A stretch of 64,000 nucleotides of DNA from Branchiostoma floridae (taxonomy: Eukaryota; Chordata; Leptocardii; Amphioxiformes; Branchiostomatidae), in NCBI RefSeq assembly GCF_000003815.2, contig NC_049986.1:346062-410061 (forward strand), written 5' to 3'. Both the position numbers and the translations under genes were made by a program. The number at the start of each line of letters is the position of its first letter. Position 1 is the stretch's first letter. Positions 52,660-63,380 of this stretch are shown piece after piece. The notes beneath the pieces were generated by a model that worked only from the letters and a program-made list of their open reading frames with translations, was not told the DNA's origin and made no database searches.

Positions 52660-52942
52660 CTGTTGTTGTTACAGTTGTGCTGACTGCTGATGTGTGAGGG
52701 ACATTGTCCGCGTCCAGCTTATCTGCTAATCTAGTTGTTATCTTCTGGAGGTCATTCAACTGTTGCTGAAGCGACTTCAATGACAGTTTTTGTGGAGGGA
52801 GTCTAGGTGGTGCAGGGGGGGCAGTCCCACTGTCGGTCGTTGCTCTTGTATTAGGTCTCCTCCCATTGTTGTTTCCTGGGTGAGGGTTGTCTGTCACTCC
52901 CTGGTTCCCTTTCCTCTTTTTAGATCTTTCAGATGGTGGCAT
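52660..52942 (-). pseudogene. Gag of the PAT/DIRS element, N-terminal part
   Basis: Starts MPPSERSKKRKGNQG at 52942 and continues through a Pro-rich stretch (APPAPPRLPPQK) and a coiled-coil-like SLQQQLNDLQKITTRLAD. It is interrupted at the hAT target site; its continuation is at 45705. Confidence 0.75.
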
Positions 52943-53435
52943 CGCTAATACTCCGAGCAGAATAATAATTAATCATTAAAAGAAATGCAAAATATATAGA
53001 AATTTCCTTGGACCAAGAGGCCATATAACCAGTGTATCTCTACAAAAACATGCGCTCGCGATACTATATATCAATAAATTCAATATAAATACTATAATCA
53101 CATTAATAATAGTATAAATATTTCAGCTTAAGGTATAAATTGTTGAAACAATGATCCAGCTTAGATGTTAATAATACAAACATAACTTTACTCACTGGAA
53201 TCCTTAGGCAGCTTACCATCAAGGATCCTTTCTGCCTTAGTGGCGGACTCTCACAACTCAATTATGACAAATCAAGGTAAGCACAGAACTACCAAAAAGG
53301 AAGTATGTCAACCTTCCTCCATGCACTGCAACACCCTAGATCCCTAACACTCAACAAGTCCACCCACCTTTGGGTCATGCTTCCTCTTAGGGAATTAAAA
53401 TAATGAGAAAGACTGTGCGACAAAGTCACAACACC

Positions 53436-53700
53436 AAAATTAACCTGTGTTAACCCTCCTAGCAGGTCTAACAGGTAAAAATGTATACATAGACCCATAG
53501 TCACATCATCAGCATTAACCTGTGTTAACCCTCCTAGCGGGTCTAACAGGGAAAATATGTAGACATAATCTCATCACCAAAATTAACCTGCGTTAACCCT
53601 ACTAGCGGGTCCAACAGGCAAACTATGTAGACATAATCACATCATAAAAAATAACCTGTGTTAACCCTCCTAGCAGGTCTAATAGGTAAATATGTAAGAT
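53436..53700. repeat. 68-75-bp tandem repeats upstream of gag
   Basis: G(T/C)GTTAACCCTCCTAGC.GGTC starts at 53447, 53522, 53590 and 53658. They lie in the 5' leader of the PAT/DIRS element. Confidence 0.85.
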
Positions 53701-54060
53701 AATGGTCTGTAGATCATACTGTCTCACAGCCAAGAATGTCAAATATCTCTCAAGCAAAATAATAATATTATAACTGTGTCAAATAATCACAGCCACCCTC
53801 CTATCAAATCATCCATGCCCAATATATCAGATAATAGTCTGTGAATCGCACCGAAATACAGCTAACAAGTCACACCATTGCACAAACTGGATCTAATGAA
53901 CCTGATAAATACAGGGCAGCTTACCACTGTATTCTAAATTATCACGTGCACAAGAAAAATTAATAAATTCAATCCACCGCTTCCCCCTTTCCACAGGGCG
54001 TATCTAAAATACAGGGCAACTTACCACTGTAGTCCAAGCGACACCAGATGCCAGCCAGGG

Positions 54061-54810
54061 AAGGGTGGGAGGGCACAAAAGACACAAATACCAGTAATCT
54101 TCCTGACCAAACTGGTGTCCAAACTTCTCGATCTTAGGGGCGCTGTGAACTGGCTGAATTTTCGTATGCCAACCACATGGTTTTTCAGTGCGTTGATTGG
54201 CTAGAACGGAAACTTCTGCGAATGCTGATTGGCTGTTCTAAATAAACATTCAGTTTAGTGATTGACCCCTGTATCCCAAATCAGGAAACCCCTTGGGCCC
54301 TTACAAATTATATAAAGCCATACCAAATCCTACCAGGCCGTAACAAAACAAAATGACCGTCACGTCCGGCCTAAATTTTTATTTGGCTTGTATTGAACTG
54401 TTACATATTATATGTAGACAGTTCTCTAGATTTTAGATATTTGACTGTGAATAACATAGCTAAATGGTATGGACTAGAACATCATTTTTTAAGTAAAAAA
54501 AAACGTGAACGCTTGTCTGTCATAGACTTACAATAATCTTCTTTGTCGTCCAGCTTTGTTAGTACTGTAATGTTAGATTACATTGACCCCCCATCTCTAT
54601 ATATGTAGTTTACACGTGTACATCGCTAGAGCATGTTGAGACCGTTAATCAGTATGTAAACACGACACGTTTTTGTCGACCTTCTAAGTTAACAACTGGA
54701 ATTCCTCAAGATATTTTTTTTTTTTTTGGTTTGTAAATATGCCGTACATTCAAATTAAAATCATCTTTCTTGATGTTAGAATTTAGTTGCGATAGACAAT
54801 GTGACATGAT
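54061..54810. other. No gene recognised
   Basis: AT-rich sequence with no open frame of interest. Confidence 0.3.
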
Positions 54811-55190
54811 ATTGAACAACGGAATATCTTACATATCTTCAATAAAATGCAACATGCCCCATGTATGGTTTCTCACCGGTAGACAGAAAAAATATCGCAG
54901 CATACAGACGTTTTCCTTGAAGGGTCTGCGGTGTGCGGAAACAAGACAACTCTTGTCTGCACACCTGCCGCTGGACCTTCCCTTCCTAATCTCATCAAAT
55001 GGGCTGACAAATGGGCGAGCGCACACCTGCCGGGGGACCTTCCTTTCCTAATCTCATCAAATGGGCTGACCAATGGGCGAGCGCACACCTGCCGCGGGAC
55101 CTTCCCTTCCTAATCTCATCAAATGGGCTGACCAATGGGCGCCTGGGCACAGGTCAGGTCAGGTCGGGAAATAGCCTGATGACTCAACGT
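54811..55190. repeat. Interspersed repeat with 62-bp units, copy 2
   Basis: ACGGAATATCTTACATATC starts homology with 59115. A hairpin at 54930-54965 (GGTGTGC/GCACACC outside, AGACAA/TTGTCT inside) is followed by three 62-bp units with starts at 54961, 55023 and 55085. Confidence 0.85.
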
Positions 55191-55199
55191 CGCGTATGA

Positions 55200-57294
55200 A
55201 CGCATCATTTCTATATATATCTACAGGTACATAGTGTGAACTGGAATTGTTTATTGATTCCTTTAAGTATTTAACAAATTACTTGTTTTCTTAAACGTAA
55301 TGTGTTTGTGTAAGAATGAAGCTTGCATAAAATGTAACTAGTATTGCTATAAAAGGTACCTTTCTCTGCTTGTATGTAACACGTTACGTTGAAGAGTACA
55401 TTACACTATGCCAAAAGTGGATTTTAATTCTTATATCTTTATGATTCACTATCTGTCATGTGTTTGAAATCAACGAATTGAATTTTTTAACACCATAGTG
55501 TATTCAGTATGTAAATACTGTACATGTACATGTTGACAAGTAGAATTGTTCTATAATTACAGTAGTATGTTTTGGATTCATAGATTATAATCAGTTCGAC
55601 TCATTTTTCTGATGGAATATAGTACAATCTAATGTGCTTACAAAGCAGCTGACGAGATTTATTTACAGCTAAAGTTGACCTCAAAGTAAGAAATAAAGGC
55701 TGTAAAGTGTAATAGGTGTTGTCAGGTGAATCCAGACACAAAGCCTAACAGATTCCAGTCACGTGCACACCCGAGCCTCTTAGCCAACCAATTCAACCTG
55801 TGTAAATTTACTCTATTTTCGTTAGGAGCAAAGAATCAGACATTTCTTTAACTGTTGGTTTGGAAACATACTGATGGGCATTGAAGAATGGTGAATTTTT
55901 TGAAAGTCATATGGATCAAAATCATTACCGGTACTGCAGCTTGGCGCACACACACACTGTCAGGTGAGTTCTTGGACTGCAACAATTACACCAACAGCTA
56001 GGGGTCCCCACTGTCACTTCGACATTATTTCATGTCCTTTACATCATGTTTATCATATTTATGCAACAGTGACTTATACACCATTTTCTGAAATTGACAA
56101 TACAAGGTACTTATGCCATGAAAGAATAAATATAGAGGTTATTTTGTTGAACTGTCTTTGAAATCTCACTAGTATCTTCAAGCAGATGTTGAGTTGAAAA
56201 ATCGTGCGGTTTTTTAAGTGACGATCGGGCTTCTCTGACAGCCCCTTATCACAAATAATCAAATTAACAGTTGAGTAACAGCTCAAATTTGATTAAGGAA
56301 ATAGATTATGCCTGTATGCATCCCAACCTATCCACAGTTTCAAAAACCTTATGTCGAAACGGAACCATGAAAGCTCCATTGTGAAAAACAAATTCCATGA
56401 TAAATATAACTTAGTCGCGTCAATCTAGAATAGAAAGCAACTTAAAACTGTTAGAACATACAGCTTTTAACGTCAAATGTCAGAATCTGTTGTTTAGGCT
56501 GTGTAATCTTGTGGTTTACAAGTAAAAATTTCTCAGTTCTGCACCATTTTCTTGTGTTAATTTTTTCATAGCACGTTAGTTTCTAGTTCAGTATGTCTTT
56601 GACATAATACTAGCCTGTTGGATGGCAAATTGTCTTAATAGGGAATAATAGGACAAGGGGAAGAGGGAAACGCCTCATGTGTCGGACGACACGGGAGCCC
56701 CTAAGTCTAAGTCTAAGTCTTCGAAGTCCTAAGATATATTTGCAGATATTTGGATATAAACAGACTCTCTCGAGCAGTTATCGTTCAATTTGTTACTACA
56801 CCAGACTTCAGATCCATACAATAATATTGGCAGGACACAGTTTACAATGTGGAGATACAGAAGATCTATTTTCTCCTAGAGTACTTATAACACTAAACAA
56901 TGCTCTTAGAGCTTTCTTATGTACATTCTTTACGGCAGCGCTAAATGTACATCCTGCTTTAAAAATGATTCCTAGCTAACAGTATGTAGGGATTATGATT
57001 ATCTAGTGATAGCGGGAAAAAACCTTGGTCAGGTCGGGTTTGATATTGTGGCAACTAGCGGCTTGGCAAGGTACTGCTGTTGAAGTTTCGATCTTTTAAT
57101 TCTCATAGCAATGATACTAATGTAGACAGGCACGTGATTTTTAAATCATAAATAGCTCTGTGCGGAAGCCAATGACGCTCTAGCGACTTCTCTGGAACTA
57201 CAGGAGCTGATTAATTACCATCTTGCACAAAAGAGGAGCCAGTTAAGTGGGAAGTCCGACGATAACTTTTATTACAGTTTAATACATGTGGGCT
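55200..57294. other. No gene recognised
   Basis: Two kilobases of AT-rich sequence without conserved frames or structured repeats that I can support. Confidence 0.3.
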
Positions 57295-57470
57295 AACTGG
57301 GTAAGTGATACCAGTTTACCACACTAGTGTCCCTTTTACTACATTCAAATTCGTGTTACAGTGTTTATGGTGTCTACTTTAAGATTTGATCTTTTCCCAC
57401 ACCTTTATCTCATCATTTTGCCGCCTGCAGATGATGCCACCCATAAAATTACTTGGTGTTGCCTAAGCGG
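57295..57470. repeat. Diverged right half of the Harbinger-like element
   Basis: GGTAAGTGATACCAGT.TAC, CACACTAGTGTC.CTTTT and the end ATAAAATTACTTGGTGTTGCC match 61280-61529 in order. Confidence 0.55.
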
Positions 57471-58029
57471 CAGTTCGCTCTTTAGTGATATAATTGATGC
57501 TATTGCATATGTGTTCTATTGAACCTAAATTGACCATCAGTCCAGGGCACCATGTTTAATACCGGACAACAATCATATTATGTGCGCAGGAAAGCATATT
57601 AAGTCATACATAGTGCTTTGATATGAGATGATAAGAAAAACTTTTAGCAAATGAAATCAAACATAAATAATCAATGTTTAGAGCTTTAAATTACTTTAAC
57701 ATCATAATGGCACTGAATGTTATGTATGCAGCTGCACAAATATATCCAGTTAAGTTAAATAATCGTAATATGTGTAACGTAAGGCAAATCCTTATTAAAA
57801 CAATCATGGCTAGTTACATTCCTTCATCTACAGCAGAGATGAATCTGTGTGGTAGAAACTGCTTGACTCCCTCTGCTTCTTTTGGGTGGCCAGATTCAGT
57901 ACTGAGTACTACAGACCGATTTGTCTTCAAATATTAATGACCTTAGTGAACAGTTTAAACTTTGTTCCAACGCAAGAAAGTAAGGACTGAAATTCAGTTA
58001 CAAGTGGGTGATAAATATACATTTTCAGA
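57471..58029. other. No gene recognised
   Basis: An 87-codon frame at 57674-57937 has no motif and poor coding character. Confidence 0.25.
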
Positions 58030-58278
58030 ATGAGGGAAGATTGTAGCGTTGTTGTTGTATTTTGGTGGCTTCTGTTCTCCCAAGATGGGAGCGCCGCTTT
58101 CACCAAGTTGTACCATGAGTATTCATCATTTTGCAGAAAGAAAGGCGCCAACGTGAGGAATTTGTGCAAAGGATATTGGAAAACTACGGAGAGATTTGAC
58201 GGGAGACTGACGTCTCACGTGTGGGTTCGGCAGAAGAAGTCTTTGGAAGCGATCCCGGTGACCCAGGGCCACTTATAA
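58030..58278 (+). CDS. Hypothetical small ORF, 82 codons
   Basis: The start MREDCSVVVVFWWLLFSQ has a hydrophobic run that could act as a signal peptide, followed by a basic segment (KTTERFDGRLTSHVWVRQKK). I do not recognise it, and no splice or expression signal supports it. It may be chance. Confidence 0.15.
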   Translation: MREDCSVVVVFWWLLFSQDGSAAFTKLYHEYSSFCRKKGANVRNLCKGYWKTTERFDGRLTSHVWVRQKKSLEAIPVTQGHL

Positions 58279-58369
58279 TTTAATTTGATTTATTTATTCT
58301 GTGATTTATTTGCCGATCACAGAACCGTTTCCATTATATTCCCATCGATTTTATTTCACTTTGCTTCAT

Positions 58370-58505
58370 ACTTTGTTCCTTTTCGTTCCTTTTTCGCACT
58401 TTCGGTACTTTCCCTTTCGTTCTTTTTGTTCCTTTTCGTTCCTTTTCGCTCCTTTTTGTTCCTTTTCGTTCCTTTTTGTTCCTTTTTGCTCCTTTTTGCT
58501 CCCAG
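58370..58505. repeat. (TTCGTTCCTTTT)n-type imperfect repeat
   Basis: About a dozen CCTTTT(C/T)GTT units on a pyrimidine-rich strand. Confidence 0.85.
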
Positions 58506-58980
58506 CTGGTTTGTGGTGACAATCACAGTAACCGCTGGTAGGCATCCAGACAGCAGGGCTCCAATAGGCTAGTGCCGTTGGGCACGGGGCGTAGGAGGAT
58601 GCTGTGTATCTTTTTTGACTCTTTTGTCCCGCTTAAAAATAATATCGTTATTGTAACACACCGCGGAATTACACGTAGAACGGGCGCGTGATTGGGAGAA
58701 AGTTCCATAATATCGCCAGGATGAAACACGGAATAATGAACTGCGGTTTGTACCTTTATATATCCTCTGTTGTTTGTTTCTTCCTTCCCTTTCTTCTGTT
58801 AGTAATTGCATAAAACAGAAACCTGCATAGGCATGCAAAAAAGTCATGAGAAAACGGACATATACTGTCAAGAATTTCCATTTAATTTTGGTCCGCCACA
58901 ACCGCAATGACGTAACGTTAAATCTTTACTGCTAGCGTAGAAATAAAAATGACGCCGTACGTCCAATTTTGCCCATTCAT
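58506..58980. other. No gene recognised
   Basis: A minus-strand frame of 112 codons (58569-58907) has no motif. Confidence 0.25.
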
Positions 58981-59006
58981 CTGTAGATTCGGGCTATCAT
59001 GCAACG

Positions 59007-59050
59007 GTTCGTTTGTTTGTTTGTTCGTTTGTTTGTTTGTTTGTTTGTTC
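59007..59050. repeat. (GTTT)n microsatellite
   Basis: TTCGTTTGTTTGTTTG-type tract of about 45 bases. Confidence 0.9.
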
Positions 59051-59114
59051 GTCACACTTTTACACGAGTTGCAGCTGAAATTTAGCTGTTATAGAAAATC
59101 TAACATGGTAAATT

Positions 59115-59400
59115 GATGAACGGAATATCTGACATATCTTCAATAAAACACAACATGCCTCAAAAGTATGGTTGGATTGGTATGTTTCTCGATCTCAGTG
59201 TTGTACACGTGCCCTGGTTGACAGAAAAAATATCGCAGCAAACAGACGTTTTCCTTGAAGGGGCTGCGGTGTGCGGAAACAAGGCAACTCTTGCCTGCAC
59301 ACCTGCCGCGGGACCTTCCCTTCCTAATCTCATCAAATGGGCTGACCAATGGGCGAGCGCCACGCCTGGGCACAGGTCAGGTCATAAAATAGCCTGATGA
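59115..59400. repeat. Interspersed repeat with 62-bp unit, copy 3
   Basis: Same 5' part as copy 2 and a single 62-bp unit. The hairpin is at 59268-59303 (GGTGTGC/GCACACC outside, AGGCAA/TTGCCT inside). Confidence 0.85.
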
Positions 59401-59932
59401 CACAACTTTTCGAGGATTCTTCCTTATCTTTTCCGTTACTTAAGTCGCTCGAACTTACGTCAAAGCGGGCAGAAAGGGGCATGCACTGTATGTGTACCGG
59501 TTGTTTCACAGTCTCGATCGTGTAACTTTGTATCCCACAAAGGTTTTCAAAAAGTCCCCAGAAACTCTACAAAAACCTATGAGATTTAAAAATGCCAATT
59601 GAGAGCTCGACACATGTCCCATTGAAGTTATATGAACCTACCTCAAACTTCAAGGTGTATGTCTTGTTTTAATTCTTTAAAAGCCACTCCCTCACCTTCT
59701 CACGCACTTCGTTTGGGAAGCAGTGATGCGTCCAATCACCATCCCTACCGTACTGAACCAAAGTGACCCCGAAGAAAAGATTACTTTTTTGTTCCTTCGT
59801 TTAGTTGTAAAGAAAGCCAGTCTTTGCTTACTGACACCACTAGATACTAGTAACTAGTAGCTTATTAACAATAAAAGACAAAGGCATGAGGACAAATAAC
59901 CAAGGTGCCATGAGTATCAAGTATCTCTTTAA
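59401..59932. other. No gene recognised
   Basis: No motif seen. Confidence 0.3.
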
Positions 59933-60809
59933 CCCTATCCAGACCGGGCTTTTTTGGGATAGCTGGGACCGGGGGGGGGCTCTTTTGACCCCCCCTTCGT
60001 AATTTCAAAACGGCTTGGGTTACGATCACCAAATTTGGAGGGGATGATGTACTAGTAAAGTTTTATATTTTCTGTAAGTTTGGTATCGTTATGACGTAAT
60101 ATGACGTAATTATGACGTCATAATGTCATATTTTAGGCTAAAATCGTCTACGTATGAAATTTCCAATATACTTAAAGGTATTAAAGAAAACGATGACTAT
60201 TAAGGTTATATTATTGGTGTCTAAGTCTGCCAAGTCATTTGTTGCCAATGACGACGACACTGACGCAAATATGACGTCAGAAAATGACGTCATTTGTCCG
60301 CCATCTTGGATTAACAAGATAGAATGGAAGTGGACTAAAAAGGTTCAAATGATTGTGTTTTGTAAGAAAATAGAAGATTTTGACGGAATTTGAGTAAAAA
60401 TAACATGTATTTATCGTTGAAAATGGCATTGTCCGCCATCTTGGATTTTCACCCATGACGTCATCAAATTAGCATAAATTATGAATAATTAATTAGAAAT
60501 GTAAGTTAAAATTACACAGGATCTTAATGATATAGATAAACAAGTTTGGTCTAGCAATAAAACTATAAAATCCCAAAATTCAAACTGAAATTAGTAAATT
60601 TGGTAAAATATGCCTGTCAGAAACCCGTTGCCATGGCAACATGAAAAATCACAAACTAATTTTTTTTTCGCAGAGTTGTTGCTAACAATATTTTAGGAAA
60701 AGTCACCAAGTTTCGCGTTTCTAGCACATGTCGTTCGACAGTTATAGGACGTCAAAGTCGGCGCGGGCACTTTTAGCCCCCCCCCCCCCCCCCCCCCGTC
60801 TAGATAGGG
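59933..60809. mobile_element. piggyBac-like non-autonomous element, TTAA-flanked
   Basis: Starts CCCTATCCAGACCGGG, ends GTCTAGATAGGG, and is flanked by TTAA on both sides. Poly-G (59971) and poly-C (60777) runs lie inside each end. ATGACGTCA-like motifs are common inside. No transposase is present. Confidence 0.72.
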
Positions 60810-61011
60810 TTAACTGTTGTATAAACAGTCTGGGGTTTGTATTTTAGTTTATGCACATAGAAAGCATTCTGCCAGGGCAATGCCGCGGTCAATGTTCTTG
60901 AGTTTTGCTTTTACAGGCGTGACACCAGGGTAATGGACCACTAGTGGGAGGGGGGTAACATACCATATTCATCATGTTCTACTGTCTCAAATTTACAACA
61001 GTTTGTAATTA

Positions 61012-61529
61012 GGCCACAGCAAGTAAATTTTATGGATGACATCCGCGCGCTCATTAATTTTCGCCCGATTTCAGAAAAAAAAATTTTTTTCTTCTTCTTT
61101 GGAGATGGTCAACATGACGAGATAGTATCAAAATTAGGAAAGCATGTTGTTTTAGCCTAATTATTGTACTTGTAGAAGTGACATTAGCGAGGTAGCCATG
61201 AATGTAGTTATAGAAGTGTAGCTGGATAGTTGTAAAAATGGCACCACTATGGAAGTCATGAGTGTAGTTGTCATGTTGGTAAGTGATACCAGTCTACTAC
61301 ACTAGTGTCACTTTTGCTACACTAGTTTACGTCTTGAATACAGGAATGAATGATTTGTTGTCAGTGCTACCTTGTTTTGTCCTTCAACTCTTGTTTCAAC
61401 ATTTATGGTGTCTATTTTGAAAATTTTGCCATCTTGTTTTTTTTACCCATCTTGTTTTTTTTTTCGCCCTATCTCATTATTTTTGCAGTCTGCAGAGGAT
61501 GTCATCCATAAAATTTACTTGCCGTGGCC
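61012..61529. mobile_element. PIF/Harbinger-like MITE, TTA-flanked
   Basis: The ends GGCCACAGCAAGTAAATTTT and AAAATTTACTTGCCGTGGCC are inverted copies, extending to about 33 bp (ATGGATGACATCC). The flanking TTA on both sides is the 3-bp target duplication expected of Harbinger-type elements. Fragments of the family are at about 585, 36030 and 57295. Confidence 0.72.
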
Positions 61530-62347
61530 TTACTACCGATTACCCATGGAATAAATCAAATATCACATTGACATTGTAAGAGACTTTTGATGCTTCCGTC
61601 CGTTTATTAACTTTTCTAAGTTAAAACACAGGAGCTTTTAAGAAAATATCAAAGCAAAAAGGTAAAGGAATTCACTTTGTCACATGCTCGTTGTTTAAAC
61701 CTCAGATTTTACCAGAAATCCTTCGCTCTAGTTTCAGATCTACAGGTTCCTATTGTAAGTTAATATTAGAGATGTTCACTATTAATGTCTATATACAGTT
61801 TTAACCATAAGTTTCATGCATATATCAGTGAACGTTATTACTAAAGTTCTATCTAGTTTTAAATCATCAATAATTGAATTTCTTATTGTGTAATGCAGTT
61901 TTGCAATGTGTGTCTCTAAAATGGTTCCAAGAAACAGTTTCTTTCGGCCTTAGGCCAACAACCACTGGTAAGGATTTAGGACAACCTCTTCCAGCAGGAC
62001 AATTGAATTTTATACGACACATATGCATAACTATCCCAAGAATTCCCGCATTGATTAAAGCTAGGATCTACGAGACGGACCCTAAGCGATTCTTCTCTTC
62101 GATTGACCAAGAATTGTACAATATGACAAATATATTAACTAGAAAAATATGTCCAGTGTAACAGATATATATGTTTGTTGACAAAGGTATACAATACATG
62201 TACATATATTTATTATTTACCTTTTAGTTGGCGTTATGTAAATATTTCTAAACAGGGTAACACAAGTCAGTCACCTTTTTGAATACAGGTATTGTGACAG
62301 ACGTGTATTGTGAAAATATCACACAAATTGCGCTGACATATACATTC
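61530..62347. other. 3' flank of the P450 gene, no gene recognised
   Basis: A 95-codon + frame at 61874-62161 has no known motif. Otherwise AT-rich. Confidence 0.3.
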
Positions 62348-62526
62348 CTAGCGTTGAGTGATGCACATATTCACTCTTGGTGGGACCAGGGTTATTCCCA
62401 TGCAGCCATCGGTAGAAGGTACAGTGGCGCCCTCTGGCAACTTGAAGGTGAAGTGCTTCAGGAGGGAAGAAAAGAGCAAAAAGAGTTCCATCTTAGCCAG
62501 CTGCTCACCGAGGCAGACACGGCGGC
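62348..62526 (-). CDS. P450 last exon (haem-binding loop and C-terminus)
   Basis: The acceptor is TTGTCCTATAG. It reads GRRVCLGEQLAKMELFLLFS, then HFTFKLPEGATVPSTDG and VPPRVNMCITQR and ends at TAG (62348-62350). The Gly codon of the haem loop is split across the junction, giving FCTGRRVCLG. Confidence 0.9.
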
Positions 62527-63380
62527 CTATAGGACAATGAGAGAAAATTATACAAAAACGCATACGAATCAACTTGGATAACATCAGTTTCTACATCTAC
62601 AGTTTAAGGTTAAAAAACGTACTTGTACTGGTTTTGTTGCACTTTCTGTTTAAAAAACAAACTCACCAGTACAGAAAGGCATGAAGGATTCGGGCCTGGT
62701 GAACACCTTGCCTTCAGAGTCCAGGAACCTACGGGGCTCAAACCTCTCAGGGTCCGGCCAGAACTCTGGGTCCATCTGAGCTGACCACAGGTTGGGAAGA
62801 ACCTTTAAATGGAATAGACAGCAAAACATTTTCTTTTGTTATAACTGTCAGTGTCTGCACCGTAATGGTATGACCATTGAAAAATCCTTCTGTTATTTAC
62901 GCCCATTACGAAAAAGTACGCCCATTATGATTTTTTAAATCATAGATAAATCAGCTTTTCGTTTTCAAAAACGTCTAACTCACTTACAAATCAGCTTTCC
63001 ATTTTCAAAAACGTATAACTCACTCACAAATCGGCTTTTCATTTTCAAAAACGTCTAGCTCCACTTACAAACGACCCATGATCTTTTTTGAACGACCCAA
63101 CAGTGTCTAGTACGCATGTGAGAGTGGTACTTTGCGATGTTGGTCAAAGTTCAGCGAACCACAACGATTTATTTGAAGAAATCACCTGCATTCCCGCGGG
63201 GATGTCATAGCCTCGAAACTTCGTGTCCTCGTTAGGAGTATGAGGAATACTGAGGGGAAGGATGGCCCTGATTCGCTGGATCTCCATAATAGTAGCCTCG
63301 GTATACGGGAGCTGGGACCTGTGGGCCAGGGTGGGCACGTCATGGTCTGTTCCCAGGACACTGTCCAGCTCAACTTGGAC
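62348..63380 (-). CDS. Cytochrome P450 (CYP2-like), last three exons
   Basis: Three minus-strand exons (63380-63186, 62802-62667, 62526-62348) join in phase 0 and 1 and give about 169 C-terminal residues of a P450, a haem monooxygenase normally anchored in the endoplasmic reticulum. Landmarks in order: EIQR (the ExxR motif of the K helix), PERFEPRRF (meander/PERF region), and FCTGRRVCLGEQLAKME with the haem-thiolate cysteine. The 'VLPNLWSAQMDPEFWPDPERF' region is typical of the CYP2 clan. The N-terminal half should lie beyond the right edge. Substrate cannot be told. Confidence 0.88.
62667..62802 (-). CDS. P450 penultimate exon
   Basis: The acceptor is CCATTTAAAG and the donor GTGAGT; phases are 0 and 1. 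It encodes VLPNLWSAQMDPEFWPDPER, FEPRRFLDSEGKVF and RPESFMPFCTG. Confidence 0.9.
62950..63075. repeat. 40-bp tandem repeat, three copies, in a P450 intron
   Basis: TCAGCTTTTCGTTTTCAAAA starts at 62951, 62991 and about 63031, each followed by ACGT.TA.CTC. Confidence 0.8.
63186..63380 (-). CDS. P450 K-helix exon
   Basis: The acceptor is AACTGTTACAG and the donor GTGATT; phases are 0 and 0, 65 codons. It reads VQVELDSVLGTDHDVPTLAH, RSQLPYTEATIMEIQRIR and FRGYDIPAGMQ, with ExxR as EIQR. Confidence 0.9.

Larger units (their letters stand above)
41311..54060 (-). mobile_element. PAT/DIRS-like tyrosine-recombinase retrotransposon, interrupted by a hAT/gypsy nest
   Basis: On the minus strand the order is gag (split), reverse transcriptase/RNase H, then tyrosine recombinase, the layout of DIRS-order elements. 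There is no DDE integrase and there are no LTRs. A motif of the form ACAGGGCARCTYACCACTGTA occurs four times in one orientation: twice at the 3' side (near 41965 and 42186) and twice at the 5' side (near 53914 and 54011). Same-orientation repeats at both ends fit the split direct repeats of PAT/Ngaro-type elements better than the inverted ends of DIRS-1. The outer limits are estimated from the outermost repeats. Two of three ORFs are intact, but gag is broken by a 6.95-kb insertion. Confidence 0.75.

Noticed and set aside
61874-62161. 95-codon plus-strand frame as an exon of the REJ-type gene
   Set aside because: No splice-phase fit, no REJ, PLAT or membrane character, and it lies in the 3' flank of the P450 gene.
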